From Pseudomonas wuhanensis (GTDB lineage Bacteria > Pseudomonadota > Gammaproteobacteria > Pseudomonadales > Pseudomonadaceae): a DNA stretch of 64,000 bases. The position numbers were made by a program, and so were the translations under genes. Below, in pieces: positions 26,415 through 37,366 of the stretch (position 1 is its first letter; each line of letters opens with the position of its first letter). Below the pieces are notes generated by a model. It worked only from the letters and a program-made list of their open reading frames with translations, had not been told where the DNA came from and searched no databases. The DNA is taken from contig NZ_CP117430.1 in the NCBI RefSeq assembly GCF_030687395.1, positions 3,720,001 through 3,784,000 of the forward strand. Direction: 5' to 3'.

Positions 26415-26903
26415 TCAATTGGCCAACGTCAACCCATTCGCCGGCAACGGCAACGCCGTCTTGTAGCGCACTTGCTTGAGCGCAAAGCTCGAACGGATGT
26501 TCGCCACCCCCGGCACCTTGGTCAGAAAATCCATCATGAAGCGCTCCAGCGACTGAATGGTCGGCACCAGCACGCGGATCAGATAGTCCGGGTCGCCGGC
26601 CATCAAATAACACTCCATCACTTCCGGGCGATCCGAGATCGCCTCTTCGAAATGCTGCAACGCCTCCTCCACCTGCTTCTCCAGGCTGACGTGAATGAAC
26701 ACATTCACATGCAGCCCCAACAGGTCAGCATCCAGCAGGGTCACCTGCTCGCGAATCAGCCCCAGTTCTTCCATCGCCTTGACCCGGTTGAAGCACGGCG
26801 TCGGCGACAGGTTCACCGAGCGCGCGAGGTCGGCGTTGGTGATGCGCGCGTTCTCCTGAAGGCTGTTGAGAATGCCGATATCGGTACGGTCCAGTTTGCG
26901 CAT
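26415..26903 (-). CDS. bkdR: Lrp/AsnC-family activator BkdR
   Basis: 162 residues: an N-terminal AsnC-type helix-turn-helix ([30 protein letters not shown], key parts) and a C-terminal RAM ligand-binding domain ([21 protein letters not shown]). It is divergent from bkdA1 with a 185-bp control region between, the standard arrangement in Pseudomonas, where BkdR activates the branched-chain keto-acid dehydrogenase operon in response to branched-chain amino acids. Confidence 0.93.
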   Translation of the reverse strand: MRKLDRTDIGILNSLQENARITNADLARSVNLSPTPCFNRVKAMEELGLIREQVTLLDADLLGLHVNVFIHVSLEKQVEEALQHFEEAISDRPEVMECYLMAGDPDYLIRVLVPTIQSLERFMMDFLTKVPGVANIRSSFALKQVRYKTALPLPANGLTLAN

Positions 26904-28324
<1,421 letters not shown>

Positions 28325-28325
28325 C

Positions 28326-29384
28326 ATGAACGATCACAACAATAAAATCGAGTTGGAAACCGCCATGACCACGACCACCATGACCATGATCCAGGCCCTG
28401 CGCTCGGCCATGGATGTGATGCTTGAGCGTGACGACAACGTCGTGGTGTTCGGCCAGGACGTCGGCTATTTCGGTGGTGTGTTCCGTTGCACCGAAGGCC
28501 TGCAGACCAAGTACGGCACCTCCCGGGTGTTCGATGCGCCGATCTCCGAAAGCGGCATCGTTGGCGTCGCCGTGGGCATGGGTGCTTACGGTTTGCGGCC
28601 GGTGGCCGAGATCCAGTTCGCCGATTACGTCTACCCGGCATCGGACCAGATCATTTCCGAAGCGGCGCGCTTGCGTTATCGCTCGGCCGGCGAGTTCACC
28701 GCGCCGATGACCCTGCGCATGCCCTGCGGCGGCGGCATCTATGGCGGCCAGACTCATAGCCAAAGCATCGAGGCGATGTTCACTCAGGTCTGCGGCTTGC
28801 GCACCGTCATGCCATCCAACCCTTACGACGCCAAAGGCCTGCTGATCGCCTCCATCGAAAACGATGACCCGGTGATCTTCCTCGAGCCAAAACGCCTGTA
28901 CAACGGCCCGTTCGACGGTCACCACGACCGCCCGGTAACCCCGTGGTCGAAGCACCCCGCCGCGCAAGTGCCGGACGGTTACTACACCGTGCCGCTGGAC
29001 GTTGCCGCCATCACCCGTCCGGGCAAGGACGTGACCGTGCTCACTTACGGCACCACCGTCTATGTCTCGCAAGTCGCCGCTGAAGAAACCGGCGTCGATG
29101 CCGAAGTCATCGACCTGCGCAGCCTGTGGCCGCTGGACCTGGAAACCATCGTCAAGTCGGTGAAGAAAACCGGACGTTGTGTGGTGGTGCACGAAGCCAC
29201 CCGCACCTGCGGTTTCGGCGCCGAACTGGTCGCGCTGGTGCAAGAGCATTGCTTCCACCACCTGGAAGCGCCGATCGAACGCGTCACCGGTTGGGACACC
29301 CCCTACCCGCACGCGCAAGAGTGGGCGTATTTCCCTGGCCCATCCCGTGTGGGCGCGGCGTTGAAACGGGTCATGGAGGTCTGA
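28326..29384 (+). CDS. bkdA2: 2-oxoisovalerate dehydrogenase E1 beta subunit
   Basis: 352 residues with the start at 28326, one base after the alpha-subunit stop. An internal ATG at 28365 would give the shorter 339-residue form known in P. putida (TTTTMTMIQALRSAMD), so the N-terminal 13 residues are uncertain. The transketolase central domain (VFGQDVGYFGGVFR, ISESGIVGVAVGMG) and the C-terminal domain (VVVHEATRTCGFGAEL) are intact. It pairs with BkdA1. Confidence 0.94.
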   Translation: MNDHNNKIELETAMTTTTMTMIQALRSAMDVMLERDDNVVVFGQDVGYFGGVFRCTEGLQTKYGTSRVFDAPISESGIVGVAVGMGAYGLRPVAEIQFADYVYPASDQIISEAARLRYRSAGEFTAPMTLRMPCGGGIYGGQTHSQSIEAMFTQVCGLRTVMPSNPYDAKGLLIASIENDDPVIFLEPKRLYNGPFDGHHDRPVTPWSKHPAAQVPDGYYTVPLDVAAITRPGKDVTVLTYGTTVYVSQVAAEETGVDAEVIDLRSLWPLDLETIVKSVKKTGRCVVVHEATRTCGFGAELVALVQEHCFHHLEAPIERVTGWDTPYPHAQEWAYFPGPSRVGAALKRVMEV

Positions 29385-30659
29385 ATGGGCACGCACGTTA
29401 TTAAAATGCCGGACATTGGCGAAGGCATTGCAGAAGTTGAATTGTCTCAGTGGCACGTCAAGGTCGGTGACATGGTCGTCGAAGATCAGGTGCTGGCTGA
29501 TGTGATGACCGACAAGGCGATGGTCGACATCCCCTCGCCGGTGCACGGCAAGGTGATTGCACTGGGCGGACAGCCGGGCGAAGTCATGGCGGTCGGCAGC
29601 ATCCTGATCAGCATTGAAGTGGAAGGCGCGGGCAACGTGAAGGAATCGACTGCACCAGCGGCTGCTATTAAAGAAGCCCCTGTGGCGGCGCCGAAAGTTG
29701 AAGCCGTCGTAGAAAGCAAACCGGCTGTAGTTGCCCCGCGTCCGGCTGTCATTTGCCAGGGACCGATGGTCGCTCGCGAAGCCGATGAACGTCCGCTGGC
29801 CTCCCCGGCCGTGCGCAAGCATGCGCTGGACCTCGGCATTCAATTGCGTCTGGTGCGTGGCAGCGGCCCTGCCGGGCGGATTCTGCACGAAGACCTCGAA
29901 GCCTATCTGGCTCAGGGTCAGTCGAACGCATCGACGGCCACCGCCGCTTACGCCCAGCGCAACGACGAACAGCAAATCCCGGTGATCGGCATGCGCCGCA
30001 AGATCGCCCAGCGCATGCAAGACGCCACCCAGCGTGCCGCCCACTTCAGTTACGTCGAAGAGATCGACGTCACCGCCGTCGAAGAACTGCGCGCACACCT
30101 GAACGAAAAACACGGCGCGACCCGCGGCAAGCTGACCTTGCTGCCGTTCCTGGTACGCGCATTGGTCGTGGCTCTGCGCGACTTCCCGCAGATCAACGCC
30201 CGTTACGACGACGAAGCCCAGGTCATCACCCGCCTCGGCGCGGTGCATGTGGGCGTCGCCACGCAAGCCGACATCGGTTTGATGGTGCCAGTGGTGCGTC
30301 ACGCCGAAGCCCGCAGCCTGTGGGATAACGCCGCGGAAATCTCTCGCCTGGCAACTGCCGCACGCACTGGCAAGGCCAGCCGTGACGAGCTGTCCGGCTC
30401 GACCATCACCCTGACCAGCCTCGGTGCCCTGGGTGGCATCGTCAGCACCCCGGTGCTGAACCTGCCGGAAGTGGCGATCGTCGGCGTGAACAAAATCGTC
30501 GAACGGCCGATGGTCGTCAAAGGCCAGATCGTGATTCGCAAGATGATGAACCTCTCCAGCTCCTTCGATCACCGCGTGGTCGATGGCATGGACGCGGCGC
30601 TCTTCATCCAGGCCATCCGTGGCCTGCTCGAACAACCCGCAACGCTGTTTGTGGAGTAA
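29385..30659 (+). CDS. bkdB: Branched-chain keto-acid dehydrogenase E2 (dihydrolipoyl transacylase)
   Basis: 424 residues. An N-terminal lipoyl domain carries the modified Lys in VMTDKAMVDIPSP (about residue 44), an Ala/Pro-rich linker follows (about 85-125), then an E1/E3-binding domain (about 135-175, LASPAVRKHALDLGI) and a catalytic acyltransferase domain ending with SSSFDHRVVDGMDAALF (active-site His). The start follows the bkdA2 stop immediately. The complex forms the core of the branched-chain keto-acid dehydrogenase. Confidence 0.95.
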   Translation: MGTHVIKMPDIGEGIAEVELSQWHVKVGDMVVEDQVLADVMTDKAMVDIPSPVHGKVIALGGQPGEVMAVGSILISIEVEGAGNVKESTAPAAAIKEAPVAAPKVEAVVESKPAVVAPRPAVICQGPMVAREADERPLASPAVRKHALDLGIQLRLVRGSGPAGRILHEDLEAYLAQGQSNASTATAAYAQRNDEQQIPVIGMRRKIAQRMQDATQRAAHFSYVEEIDVTAVEELRAHLNEKHGATRGKLTLLPFLVRALVVALRDFPQINARYDDEAQVITRLGAVHVGVATQADIGLMVPVVRHAEARSLWDNAAEISRLATAARTGKASRDELSGSTITLTSLGALGGIVSTPVLNLPEVAIVGVNKIVERPMVVKGQIVIRKMMNLSSSFDHRVVDGMDAALFIQAIRGLLEQPATLFVE

Positions 30660-30662
30660 GGC

Positions 30663-32048
30663 ATGCAACAGACTTTGAACACCACGCTGCTGATCATCGG
30701 CGGCGGCCCTGGCGGTTATGTGACGGCGATTCGTGCCGGTCAGTTGGGTATTTCGACCATTCTGGTGGAAGGCGAATCGTTGGGCGGCACCTGCCTGAAC
30801 ATCGGCTGCATTCCATCCAAGGCGTTGATTCACGTCGCCGAGCAGTTCCACCAGACGCAGCATCACAGCCAACACTCGGCGCTGGGCATCAGCGTATCGA
30901 CGCCGACCCTGGACATCGGCAAGAGCGTCGAATGGAAGGACGGCATCGTTGATCGCCTGACCACTGGCGTCTCGGCGCTATTAAAGAAGCACAAGGTCCA
31001 GGTCATTCAAGGCTGGGCCAAAGTGGTCGACGGCAAAACCGTCGAAGTCGGCGATACGCGGATTCAGTGCGAGCACCTGGTGCTGGCCACCGGCTCGAAA
31101 AGCGTCAACCTGCCGATGCTGCCGATCGGCGGGCCGATCATCTCTTCCACCGAAGCCCTGGCGCCGACCAGCGTGCCGAAGCGGCTGATCGTGGTCGGTG
31201 GCGGTTACATCGGCCTGGAGCTGGGGATTGCCTATCGCAAACTCGGCGCCGAAGTCAGCGTGGTCGAGGCGCAGGATCGCATCCTGCCGGCCTACGATGC
31301 CGAACTGACTCATCCGGTACACGAAGCGCTCAAGCAACTCGGCGTGAAGCTTTACTTGAAGAACAGCGTTGAAGGCTTTGATTCACAAGGAAATACCCTA
31401 CAAGTTCGTGACCCGAACGGCGACACCCTGAACCTTGAAACCGATCAGGTGCTGGTGGCCGTCGGTCGCAAACCCAACACCCAGGGCTGGAACCTCGAAG
31501 CCTTGAACCTGGAGATGAACGGTTCGGCGATCAAGATCGACAACCGTTGCCAGACCAGCATGCGCAACGTCTACGCCATCGGCGACCTGAGCGGCGAACC
31601 GATGCTCGCCCACCGGGCCATGGCCCAGGGTGAAATGGTTGCCGAACTGATCAGCGGTAAACACCGCGAGTTCAACCCGACCGCCATCGCCGCCGTGTGC
31701 TTTACCGACCCGGAACTGGTGGTGGTCGGCAAGACCCCGGACGACGCCAAGGCTGCGGGGCTGGACTGCATCGTGTCCAGCTTCCCGTTCGCCGCCAATG
31801 GCCGGGCGATGACGCTGGAATCGAAAAGCGGCTTCGTGCGGGTCGTGGCACGGCGGGACAATCATCTGATTGTCGGCTGGCAGGCGGTGGGTGTGGGTGT
31901 TTCGGAGTTGTCGACGGCGTTCGGTCAAAGCCTGGAAATGGGCGCCCGGCTGGAAGACATCGCTGGCACCATCCATGCCCATCCGACGCTGGGTGAGGCG
32001 GTGCAGGAAGCGGCGTTGCGTGCGTTGGGCCACGCGTTGCACCTATAA
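30663..32048 (+). CDS. lpdV: Dihydrolipoamide dehydrogenase (E3) LpdV
   Basis: 461-residue flavoprotein that reoxidises the lipoyl groups of BkdB. The FAD motif [15 protein letters not shown], the redox disulfide CLNIGC (about residues 44-49), the NAD motif [12 protein letters not shown] and the C-terminal His-Glu pair in [13 protein letters not shown] are all present. It starts four bases after the bkdB stop and closes the bkd operon. A 110-bp palindromic element lies 12 bp downstream. Confidence 0.95.
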   Translation: MQQTLNTTLLIIGGGPGGYVTAIRAGQLGISTILVEGESLGGTCLNIGCIPSKALIHVAEQFHQTQHHSQHSALGISVSTPTLDIGKSVEWKDGIVDRLTTGVSALLKKHKVQVIQGWAKVVDGKTVEVGDTRIQCEHLVLATGSKSVNLPMLPIGGPIISSTEALAPTSVPKRLIVVGGGYIGLELGIAYRKLGAEVSVVEAQDRILPAYDAELTHPVHEALKQLGVKLYLKNSVEGFDSQGNTLQVRDPNGDTLNLETDQVLVAVGRKPNTQGWNLEALNLEMNGSAIKIDNRCQTSMRNVYAIGDLSGEPMLAHRAMAQGEMVAELISGKHREFNPTAIAAVCFTDPELVVVGKTPDDAKAAGLDCIVSSFPFAANGRAMTLESKSGFVRVVARRDNHLIVGWQAVGVGVSELSTAFGQSLEMGARLEDIAGTIHAHPTLGEAVQEAALRALGHALHL

Positions 32049-32060
32049 CCGCCTCACGCT

Positions 32061-32167
32061 GATCGTTCCCACGCTCTGCGTGGGAATGCCTCAATGGACG
32101 CTCTGCGTCCGCTTTAGGGACGCTCTGCGTCCCGGGCTGCACTCCTTTGCTGCGCGTGGGAACGATC
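32061..32167. repeat. GATCGTTCCCACGC palindromic element, copy 4
   Basis: 107-bp copy just after lpdV. Its right arm is a variant (CTTTGCTGCGCGTGGGAACGATC), shared with copy 5, so there are two subtypes in the window. Confidence 0.85.
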
Positions 32168-32282
32168 AGTAACCGTAATCCGGGCTGCGAAATGGACCCG
32201 GAATGAAGTATTGTTGTCCCCATCCAGAAAAATGTCAGAAGCCTTGAACCGTTTCGGCGGTTGTTAAGTGATAGAGGGTGTC

Positions 32283-33302
32283 ATGGGTAACGAAAGCATC
32301 AATTGGGACAAGCTGGGTTTTGACTACATCAAGACAGACAAGCGCTATCTGTCGCACTGGCGTAATGGCGAGTGGGACAAAGGCACCTTAACCTCTGACA
32401 ACGTGCTGCACATCAGCGAAGGCTCGACTGCCCTTCACTATGGCCAGCAGTGCTTCGAAGGCCTGAAGGCCTACCGTTGCAAGGACGGTTCGATCAACCT
32501 GTTCCGCCCGGACCAGAACGCCGCACGCATGCAACGCAGCTGCGCGCGCCTGCTGATGCCGCAGGTGTCCACCGAACAGTTCATCGAAGCGTGCAAGGAC
32601 GTGGTCCGCGCCAACGAGCGTTTCATCCCGCCTTACGGCACCGGCGGCGCGCTGTACCTGCGTCCGTTCGTGATCGGCGTGGGTGACAACATCGGCGTGC
32701 GTACCGCACCCGAGTTCATCTTCTCGATCTTCTGCATCCCGGTCGGTGCCTACTTCAAGGGCGGCCTGACCCCGCACAACTTCCTGATCTCCAGCTATGA
32801 CCGTGCCGCCCCACAAGGCACCGGCGCGGCCAAGGTCGGTGGCAACTACGCCGCCAGCCTGATGCCAGGCTCCCAGGCCAAGAAGGCGCACTTCGCCGAT
32901 GCCATCTACCTGGACCCGATGACCCACACCAAAATCGAAGAAGTCGGCTCGGCCAACTTCTTCGGGATCACCCACGACAACAAGTTCGTCACACCGAATT
33001 CCCCTTCGGTGTTGCCGGGCATCACCCGCCTGTCGTTGATCGAACTGGCCAAGACCCGTCTGGGCCTGGAAGTGGTCGAAGGTGACGTGTTCATCGACAA
33101 GCTGTCCGACTTCAAGGAAGCCGGCGCTTGCGGTACCGCTGCAGTGATCACCCCGATCGGTGGCATCAGCTACAACGACAAGCTGCATGTATTCCATAGC
33201 GAAACCGAAGTCGGCCCGGTCACCCAGAAGCTCTACAAAGAGCTGACCGGTGTACAGACCGGCGACATCGAGGCGCCAGCAGGCTGGATCGTCAAGGTTT
33301 GA
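32283..33302 (+). CDS. ilvE: Branched-chain amino acid aminotransferase
   Basis: 339-residue fold-type IV PLP enzyme that interconverts Leu, Ile, Val and their 2-oxoacids, placed next to the bkd operon that consumes those oxoacids. The ATG at 32283 (GAGGG site upstream) gives MGNESINWDKLGF; the upstream GTG at 32268 has no better support. Family motifs include LHYGQQCFEGLKAYR, the PLP-lysine region GGNYAASL and EVGSANFFGI, and the GTAAVITPIG phosphate-binding segment. It is followed by a strong rho-independent terminator. Confidence 0.93.
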   Translation: MGNESINWDKLGFDYIKTDKRYLSHWRNGEWDKGTLTSDNVLHISEGSTALHYGQQCFEGLKAYRCKDGSINLFRPDQNAARMQRSCARLLMPQVSTEQFIEACKDVVRANERFIPPYGTGGALYLRPFVIGVGDNIGVRTAPEFIFSIFCIPVGAYFKGGLTPHNFLISSYDRAAPQGTGAAKVGGNYAASLMPGSQAKKAHFADAIYLDPMTHTKIEEVGSANFFGITHDNKFVTPNSPSVLPGITRLSLIELAKTRLGLEVVEGDVFIDKLSDFKEAGACGTAAVITPIGGISYNDKLHVFHSETEVGPVTQKLYKELTGVQTGDIEAPAGWIVKV

Positions 33303-33331
33303 TTTGACGCGACTGTCCGTTTGAACACAAA

Positions 33332-33366
33332 AGCCCGGCCTTCACGTTGAAGGTCGGGCTTTTTTT
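33332..33366 (+). terminator. Rho-independent terminator of ilvE
   Basis: 13-bp stem AGCCCGGCCTTCA / TGAAGGTCGGGCT (one G-T pair), 3-base loop CGT, followed directly by seven T residues. Confidence 0.9.
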
Positions 33367-33438
33367 CGTCCGCGTTTCGCACAAAACGTCACTAGACTTG
33401 CCACGTGTAACCGCCATCAACAGGTGCCACCAAAAACC

Positions 33439-33780
33439 ATGGGTAAATTCTGGCGAAAGTATCTGGCCTTGCTGGAAACAGACTTCACCACGCAAGTGTT
33501 CGACAACATCAAGAACCTGCTGGTGTGCGCCCTGCTGTTCGCGGCGGGCACCAACGCGTTGCGAGGCGGTCATCAACTGTTTATGGGATTGCTCGCCTCA
33601 AACCTCGCTGGCTGGGGGTTGATTGCTATATCAGCACTGCTGATGCTGCTCAATGTCAGCGACGGCTTACGCCGGTTGTCCAGGTTGCCGTATCACACGG
33701 CGTTCCAGATCATCCTGTGCCTGGTTTACCTGGTGCTGGCGGTGCGGGTGGTGGAGATCGTCTGGGATTTCAGGGCGTAG
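33439..33780 (+). CDS. Small inner-membrane protein, unrecognised
   Basis: 113 residues beginning MGKFWRKYLALLE. Three hydrophobic segments (about residues 28-45, 50-75 and 88-108) predict a small polytopic membrane protein. No domain is recognised. The frame is open five codons further upstream, but the ATG at 33439 is favoured. Its end overlaps the convergent LysR gene by 11 bases. Codon use looks like that of its neighbours, so it is probably real. Confidence 0.7.
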   Translation: MGKFWRKYLALLETDFTTQVFDNIKNLLVCALLFAAGTNALRGGHQLFMGLLASNLAGWGLIAISALLMLLNVSDGLRRLSRLPYHTAFQIILCLVYLVLAVRVVEIVWDFRA

Positions 33781-34696
33781 CGGTCACGGCATGAGGTGTT
33801 TGCCAACTCAACTCATCCTGAGCGATCCGGGCAAACAACCACTCCACAAAGATTCGTGTGTGCGCCGTCACGTCCGGCGCAACACCGTAGTAATAACGCG
33901 GCAACGGCATGCGCAACTCGGGTAACGGGCAGATCAGGTGTCCACTCAACAGATGGTTGCCCAGCAAAGAGGTCGGGCACAAGGCAAGGCCCTGTCCCTC
34001 CACGGCGGCCTGAAGCACCCGGTGCATGTGATCAAACTGCCGGGTGGCCTGAGTGGCTGACTGGCTTTGACCAAAGTGCATGGCCCAATTATGCCAATCT
34101 TCGCGGCGTGCCTTGGCGGTCAGTAACGTATACCGACTCAGGGACGTGAGGTCCTCAAGTGGCAGGCGCTCGATCAGCGCAGGTGCCGCGACCAGCAACA
34201 GTTCGTCTTCGAACAGCGCTCGCGCCTCAATCGCCGGTGCCCAATCGTCACGACCACGGCGAATGACGATATCGAACCCGTCGCGTGCCTGATCAGGTGC
34301 CTGGGTTTGAGTAATCACCTGCGGCTCGATGCCTGGGTGCTGCGCAATGAAATCCGCCAGCCTGGGCGTCAGCCAAAGTACGGCAAAGGACGGACGCACA
34401 TTGATCTTCACCGTAGGCAGCGAGGCATGCTGCTTGAGCGCAGCGGCGGCGTTGGCGATCTGCGACAGCCCGGCACTGACCTGCTCATAAAAGCGCTGGC
34501 CGGCCGGCGTTAGCACCGACTGACGGATTCGCCGTTCAAACAGCAGCACACCCAGGTACTCCTCGAGCAATTTGACGTGCCGGCTGACGGCACTGTGGCT
34601 GACATGCAGCTCTTCGGCCGCCAGGCTGAAGCTCTGATGACGAGCAGCAACGGCGAAGGCGCGAACAGCATTAAGAGGCGGTAGTGGATTTATCAT
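33770..34696 (-). CDS. LysR-family regulator, GcvA-like
   Basis: 308 residues: an N-terminal winged helix (PPLNAVRAFAVAARHQSFSLAAEELHVSHSAVSRHVKLLE, key parts) followed by a LysR substrate-binding domain starting TVKINVRPSFAVLWLTPRLADF. The N-terminal motif NPLPPLNAVRAFAVAARHQSF is typical of the GcvA subgroup. It is divergent from the LysE-type exporter at 34801 (104 bp apart), so it likely controls that exporter. Confidence 0.88.
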   Translation of the reverse strand: MINPLPPLNAVRAFAVAARHQSFSLAAEELHVSHSAVSRHVKLLEEYLGVLLFERRIRQSVLTPAGQRFYEQVSAGLSQIANAAAALKQHASLPTVKINVRPSFAVLWLTPRLADFIAQHPGIEPQVITQTQAPDQARDGFDIVIRRGRDDWAPAIEARALFEDELLLVAAPALIERLPLEDLTSLSRYTLLTAKARREDWHNWAMHFGQSQSATQATRQFDHMHRVLQAAVEGQGLALCPTSLLGNHLLSGHLICPLPELRMPLPRYYYGVAPDVTAHTRIFVEWLFARIAQDELSWQTPHAVTATP

Positions 34697-34800
34697 GCGT
34701 CTAATTTAGTCACCTATGCGCTGCAATTAAAGCGTTTGTCACGCCTTCGTCGCCACGCCAATCTGCCAGCACGCAGCAGCGCCACCTGACGGAGCACGAC

Positions 34801-35409
34801 ATGAACAGCTACGGCCTCTTTGTACTTTTCGCCACCCTGACCATTTTGAGCCCGGGGCCGGGCGTGGTCCTGACCCTGTCCAACGCGGTGCGCCACGGTT
34901 GGAGGGGGGCCGTGCCGGGCATTCTGGGGATCGCGTCGGGGGCGTTTGTGGTCGCCGCCATCAGCGCCACCAGTGTTGGCCTGATACTCAGCACCTCCGC
35001 GAATGCCTTTACCGCATTGAAATACGCAGGAGCCGCCTATTTGTTGTACCTGGGCTATAAAAGCTGGCGCTCGGATCGTTCCAGCACGCTGCTTGAAACG
35101 CGGCCCTCAAGCCCGGGTTATCGCTTCCTTGAAGCGGCTTCGATGCAGCTTCTGAACCCCAAGGCGGTGTTTTTCTTTCTGGCGGTGTTCCCGCAATTCA
35201 TCGACACTTCGGCGCACTTCTATGCCCAGTTCTTCAAACTGGTCGCTTCCTACGCCGTATTGGTGATCCTGGTGCATGGCGGCTATGCCTTGCTGGCCAA
35301 TGCCGCCAAAGGCTGGTTGTCGAGCCCGAAGGGTTCCTGGCTGACCGCGAAAGTTTCGGGCGTGACCTTCGCAGGCTTTGGCGTGCTCATGGCCTCGGCC
35401 AGTCGCTAA
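34801..35409 (+). CDS. LysE/RhtB-family amino-acid exporter
   Basis: 202-residue membrane protein with about six hydrophobic segments and the family signature near the N-terminus (LSPGPGVVLTLSNAVRHGWRGA). The SMQLLNPKAVFFFLAVFPQFI motif mid-protein is typical of RhtB-type homoserine/threonine exporters. It is divergent from a LysR gene and converges with the ArsR-like gene, overlapping it by four bases. Confidence 0.88.
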   Translation: MNSYGLFVLFATLTILSPGPGVVLTLSNAVRHGWRGAVPGILGIASGAFVVAAISATSVGLILSTSANAFTALKYAGAAYLLYLGYKSWRSDRSSTLLETRPSSPGYRFLEAASMQLLNPKAVFFFLAVFPQFIDTSAHFYAQFFKLVASYAVLVILVHGGYALLANAAKGWLSSPKGSWLTAKVSGVTFAGFGVLMASASR

Positions 35410-36170
35410 GCCGCAGGACTGGCAATCGCGCGGCGCCTGTTCTCGGTGGCCGCGGGTTGTGCTGTTGTCGCCTGAACCGGCAAATCAACAGCGAACCGGC
35501 TACTGAGTTCCTTGCGCCCCACCGCCGTCAATGCCAGCGCCCGACTGTCCAGGTCCTGCGTCACCCATTTGCGTTTGATCGCCATTTGCAGCAATGCCGC
35601 GCCCAAGGCGCCGCCCAGGTGCGGCCGGCGCATGCTCCAGTCCAGGCACGGGCAGGCGAAACGGCGGCGCACGGTGCCGAGGTCTTTGACGTCGATACCC
35701 AGTCCTTCGAACAACGCTTCACCGCTGTCGCTCAGTCGATAAGCCTGCTCATCGGTTTCCAGCAACCACCCCGCTTCGATCAGCCGGTCATGCAGCAATA
35801 CCGCCAACGTACCGGCCATGTGGTCGTAGCAGGTGCGGGCGAATTGCAGGCGATCCGGAGTGCGCGAGTTGAACGTCGGCGCGGCGTTCTGGCCGATCAC
35901 CATCAGCGCTTCCAGCGCTTGGGCCACGCGTTTGTCTGCGAGGCTGTAGTAGCGATGGCGACCCTGAACGTGCAAACGCACCAGCGCCAGTTCCTTGAGC
36001 TTGGCCAGATGCGCGCTGGCGGTCGAAGGGCTGACTTCGGCAATCGTCGCCAACTCGGTGCTGGTGCGGGCGTGGCCGTCCATCAGCGAGCAGAGGATTT
36101 TCGTCCGGGCCGGCTCTGCAATGGCTGCGGCCACTTGAGAGACGCCGACGTCGTGTTGTTCTGCGTTCAT
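35406..36170 (-). CDS. ArsR-type winged-helix regulator with C-terminal extension
   Basis: 254 residues. The N-terminal ArsR-like helix-turn-helix (AEPARTKILCSLMDGHARTSTELATIAEVSPSTASAHLAKL, key parts) is followed by about 150 residues with no metal-binding cysteine motif of classic ArsR; Cys residues occur in FACPCLDWSMRRPHLGG. It is divergent from the P450 gene at 36252 (81 bp apart) and may regulate it. ArsR proteins with this long tail form a separate Pseudomonas group of unknown ligand. Confidence 0.8.
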   Translation of the reverse strand: MNAEQHDVGVSQVAAAIAEPARTKILCSLMDGHARTSTELATIAEVSPSTASAHLAKLKELALVRLHVQGRHRYYSLADKRVAQALEALMVIGQNAAPTFNSRTPDRLQFARTCYDHMAGTLAVLLHDRLIEAGWLLETDEQAYRLSDSGEALFEGLGIDVKDLGTVRRRFACPCLDWSMRRPHLGGALGAALLQMAIKRKWVTQDLDSRALALTAVGRKELSSRFAVDLPVQATTAQPAATENRRRAIASPAA

Positions 36171-36251
36171 ATTTCGCTCCCGGACGAATCAAGATCCTTT
36201 CTGACCGGAGATAGTAGCAACACTTTTCAACCACTGATAAGGCTGCGACCC

Positions 36252-37358
36252 ATGGACCCGATCATCGCTGCGACTCACGCCGACCCTTACCCCTACTACG
36301 CGCAACTGCGCGCCGAGGGCGGATTGGTTTTCCATCAGGGACTGAAATTGTGGGTCGCCAGCAGCGCCCGGGCCGTTGCCGCCGTGCTGGCGCATCCGGA
36401 CTGTCATGTGCGGCCGTCCCATGAGCCGGTGCCCAAGGCCATTGCTCAAGGCATGGCCGGCAAGGTGTTCAGTCAGTTGATGCGAATGAACGAGGGCGAA
36501 CGGCAGCGTTGCCCGAGGGCGGCGATAGAGCCAGGGCTGGCGCTGATAGATGTGAACGAGGTCAACGCATTGATCGGCGCTCGGTTGATCCCCCCGGGCG
36601 CCGACGGGCTGTACGCGGCGATGTTTCGCGGGCCAGTCTGTGTGGTGGCGGCGTTGCTGGGGTTCTCTCCGGCTCAGGGCCGGGCCATCAGCGAGCTGAC
36701 CGCCGACTTCGTCGCCTGCCTGTCGCCTCTCAGTGATCAAGCGCAATTGGAAGCCGCCCATGTCGCGGCGGAACAGCTGAAGGGTTATGTCATCGAGCTT
36801 CTGGACGACCCGAACAATCGAAGCACCTTGCTCACCGGTATCCGGCAGCGTTTCGCGACGACATCGACCGACTTTGAAATCTTGATCGCCAACCTGATCG
36901 GCCTGTTCTCCCAGACCTACGAAGCCAGCGCCGGATTGATCGGCAATGGGCTATTGGCGTTGATTCGAAACCCACAGTTGGATTCGGCTCAAGTTGATGA
37001 CTTGATCGCTGAGGTCCAGCGCTTCGACCCGTCGGTGCAAAACACCCGCCGTTTCGTTGCCGCACCGTGTGAAATCGACGGCATAAGCCTGAACCCCGGC
37101 GACGTCATCCTGGTGCTGCTGGCTTCGGCCAATCGCGATCCGCAGCTTAATGACGATCCCGATACGTTCCTGCTCGACCGCCCGAACCGCCGCAGCTTCA
37201 CTTTCGGCGCGGGGCGTCATCAATGTCCGGGACAGGTGCTGGCCATGAGCATTGCCAGTGCGACGCTGAGCAAAATTCTGACCATGAAACCCGCGCTGGA
37301 CCGGTTGACCTGGCACTACCGCCCTTCCCTGAACGGCCGCATTCCGCTCTTTGCCTGA
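36252..37358 (+). CDS. Short cytochrome P450 with altered I-helix
   Basis: 368 residues from the ATG at 36252 (AAGG upstream), shorter than the usual 400 or so. The heme-binding loop FTFGAGRHQCPGQ (Cys325) and the K-helix ExxR (Glu254-Arg257, EVQRFDP) are intact. The I-helix reads LFSQTYEASAGLIGNGLLAL: where most bacterial P450s have AGxET, here it is QTYEA (residues 221-225), so the conserved oxygen-activating Thr is Ala225 followed by Ser226. No ferredoxin gene is adjacent. It is divergent from an ArsR-like regulator. The substrate is unknown. Confidence 0.85.
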   Translation: MDPIIAATHADPYPYYAQLRAEGGLVFHQGLKLWVASSARAVAAVLAHPDCHVRPSHEPVPKAIAQGMAGKVFSQLMRMNEGERQRCPRAAIEPGLALIDVNEVNALIGARLIPPGADGLYAAMFRGPVCVVAALLGFSPAQGRAISELTADFVACLSPLSDQAQLEAAHVAAEQLKGYVIELLDDPNNRSTLLTGIRQRFATTSTDFEILIANLIGLFSQTYEASAGLIGNGLLALIRNPQLDSAQVDDLIAEVQRFDPSVQNTRRFVAAPCEIDGISLNPGDVILVLLASANRDPQLNDDPDTFLLDRPNRRSFTFGAGRHQCPGQVLAMSIASATLSKILTMKPALDRLTWHYRPSLNGRIPLFA

Positions 37359-37366
37359 AAGACACC

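Noticed and set aside
35457..36251. Upstream extension of the P450 frame (633 residues in total)
   Set aside because: The extra N-terminal part is antisense to the ArsR-like gene and has no P450 homology; the ATG at 36252 gives the normal P450 start.
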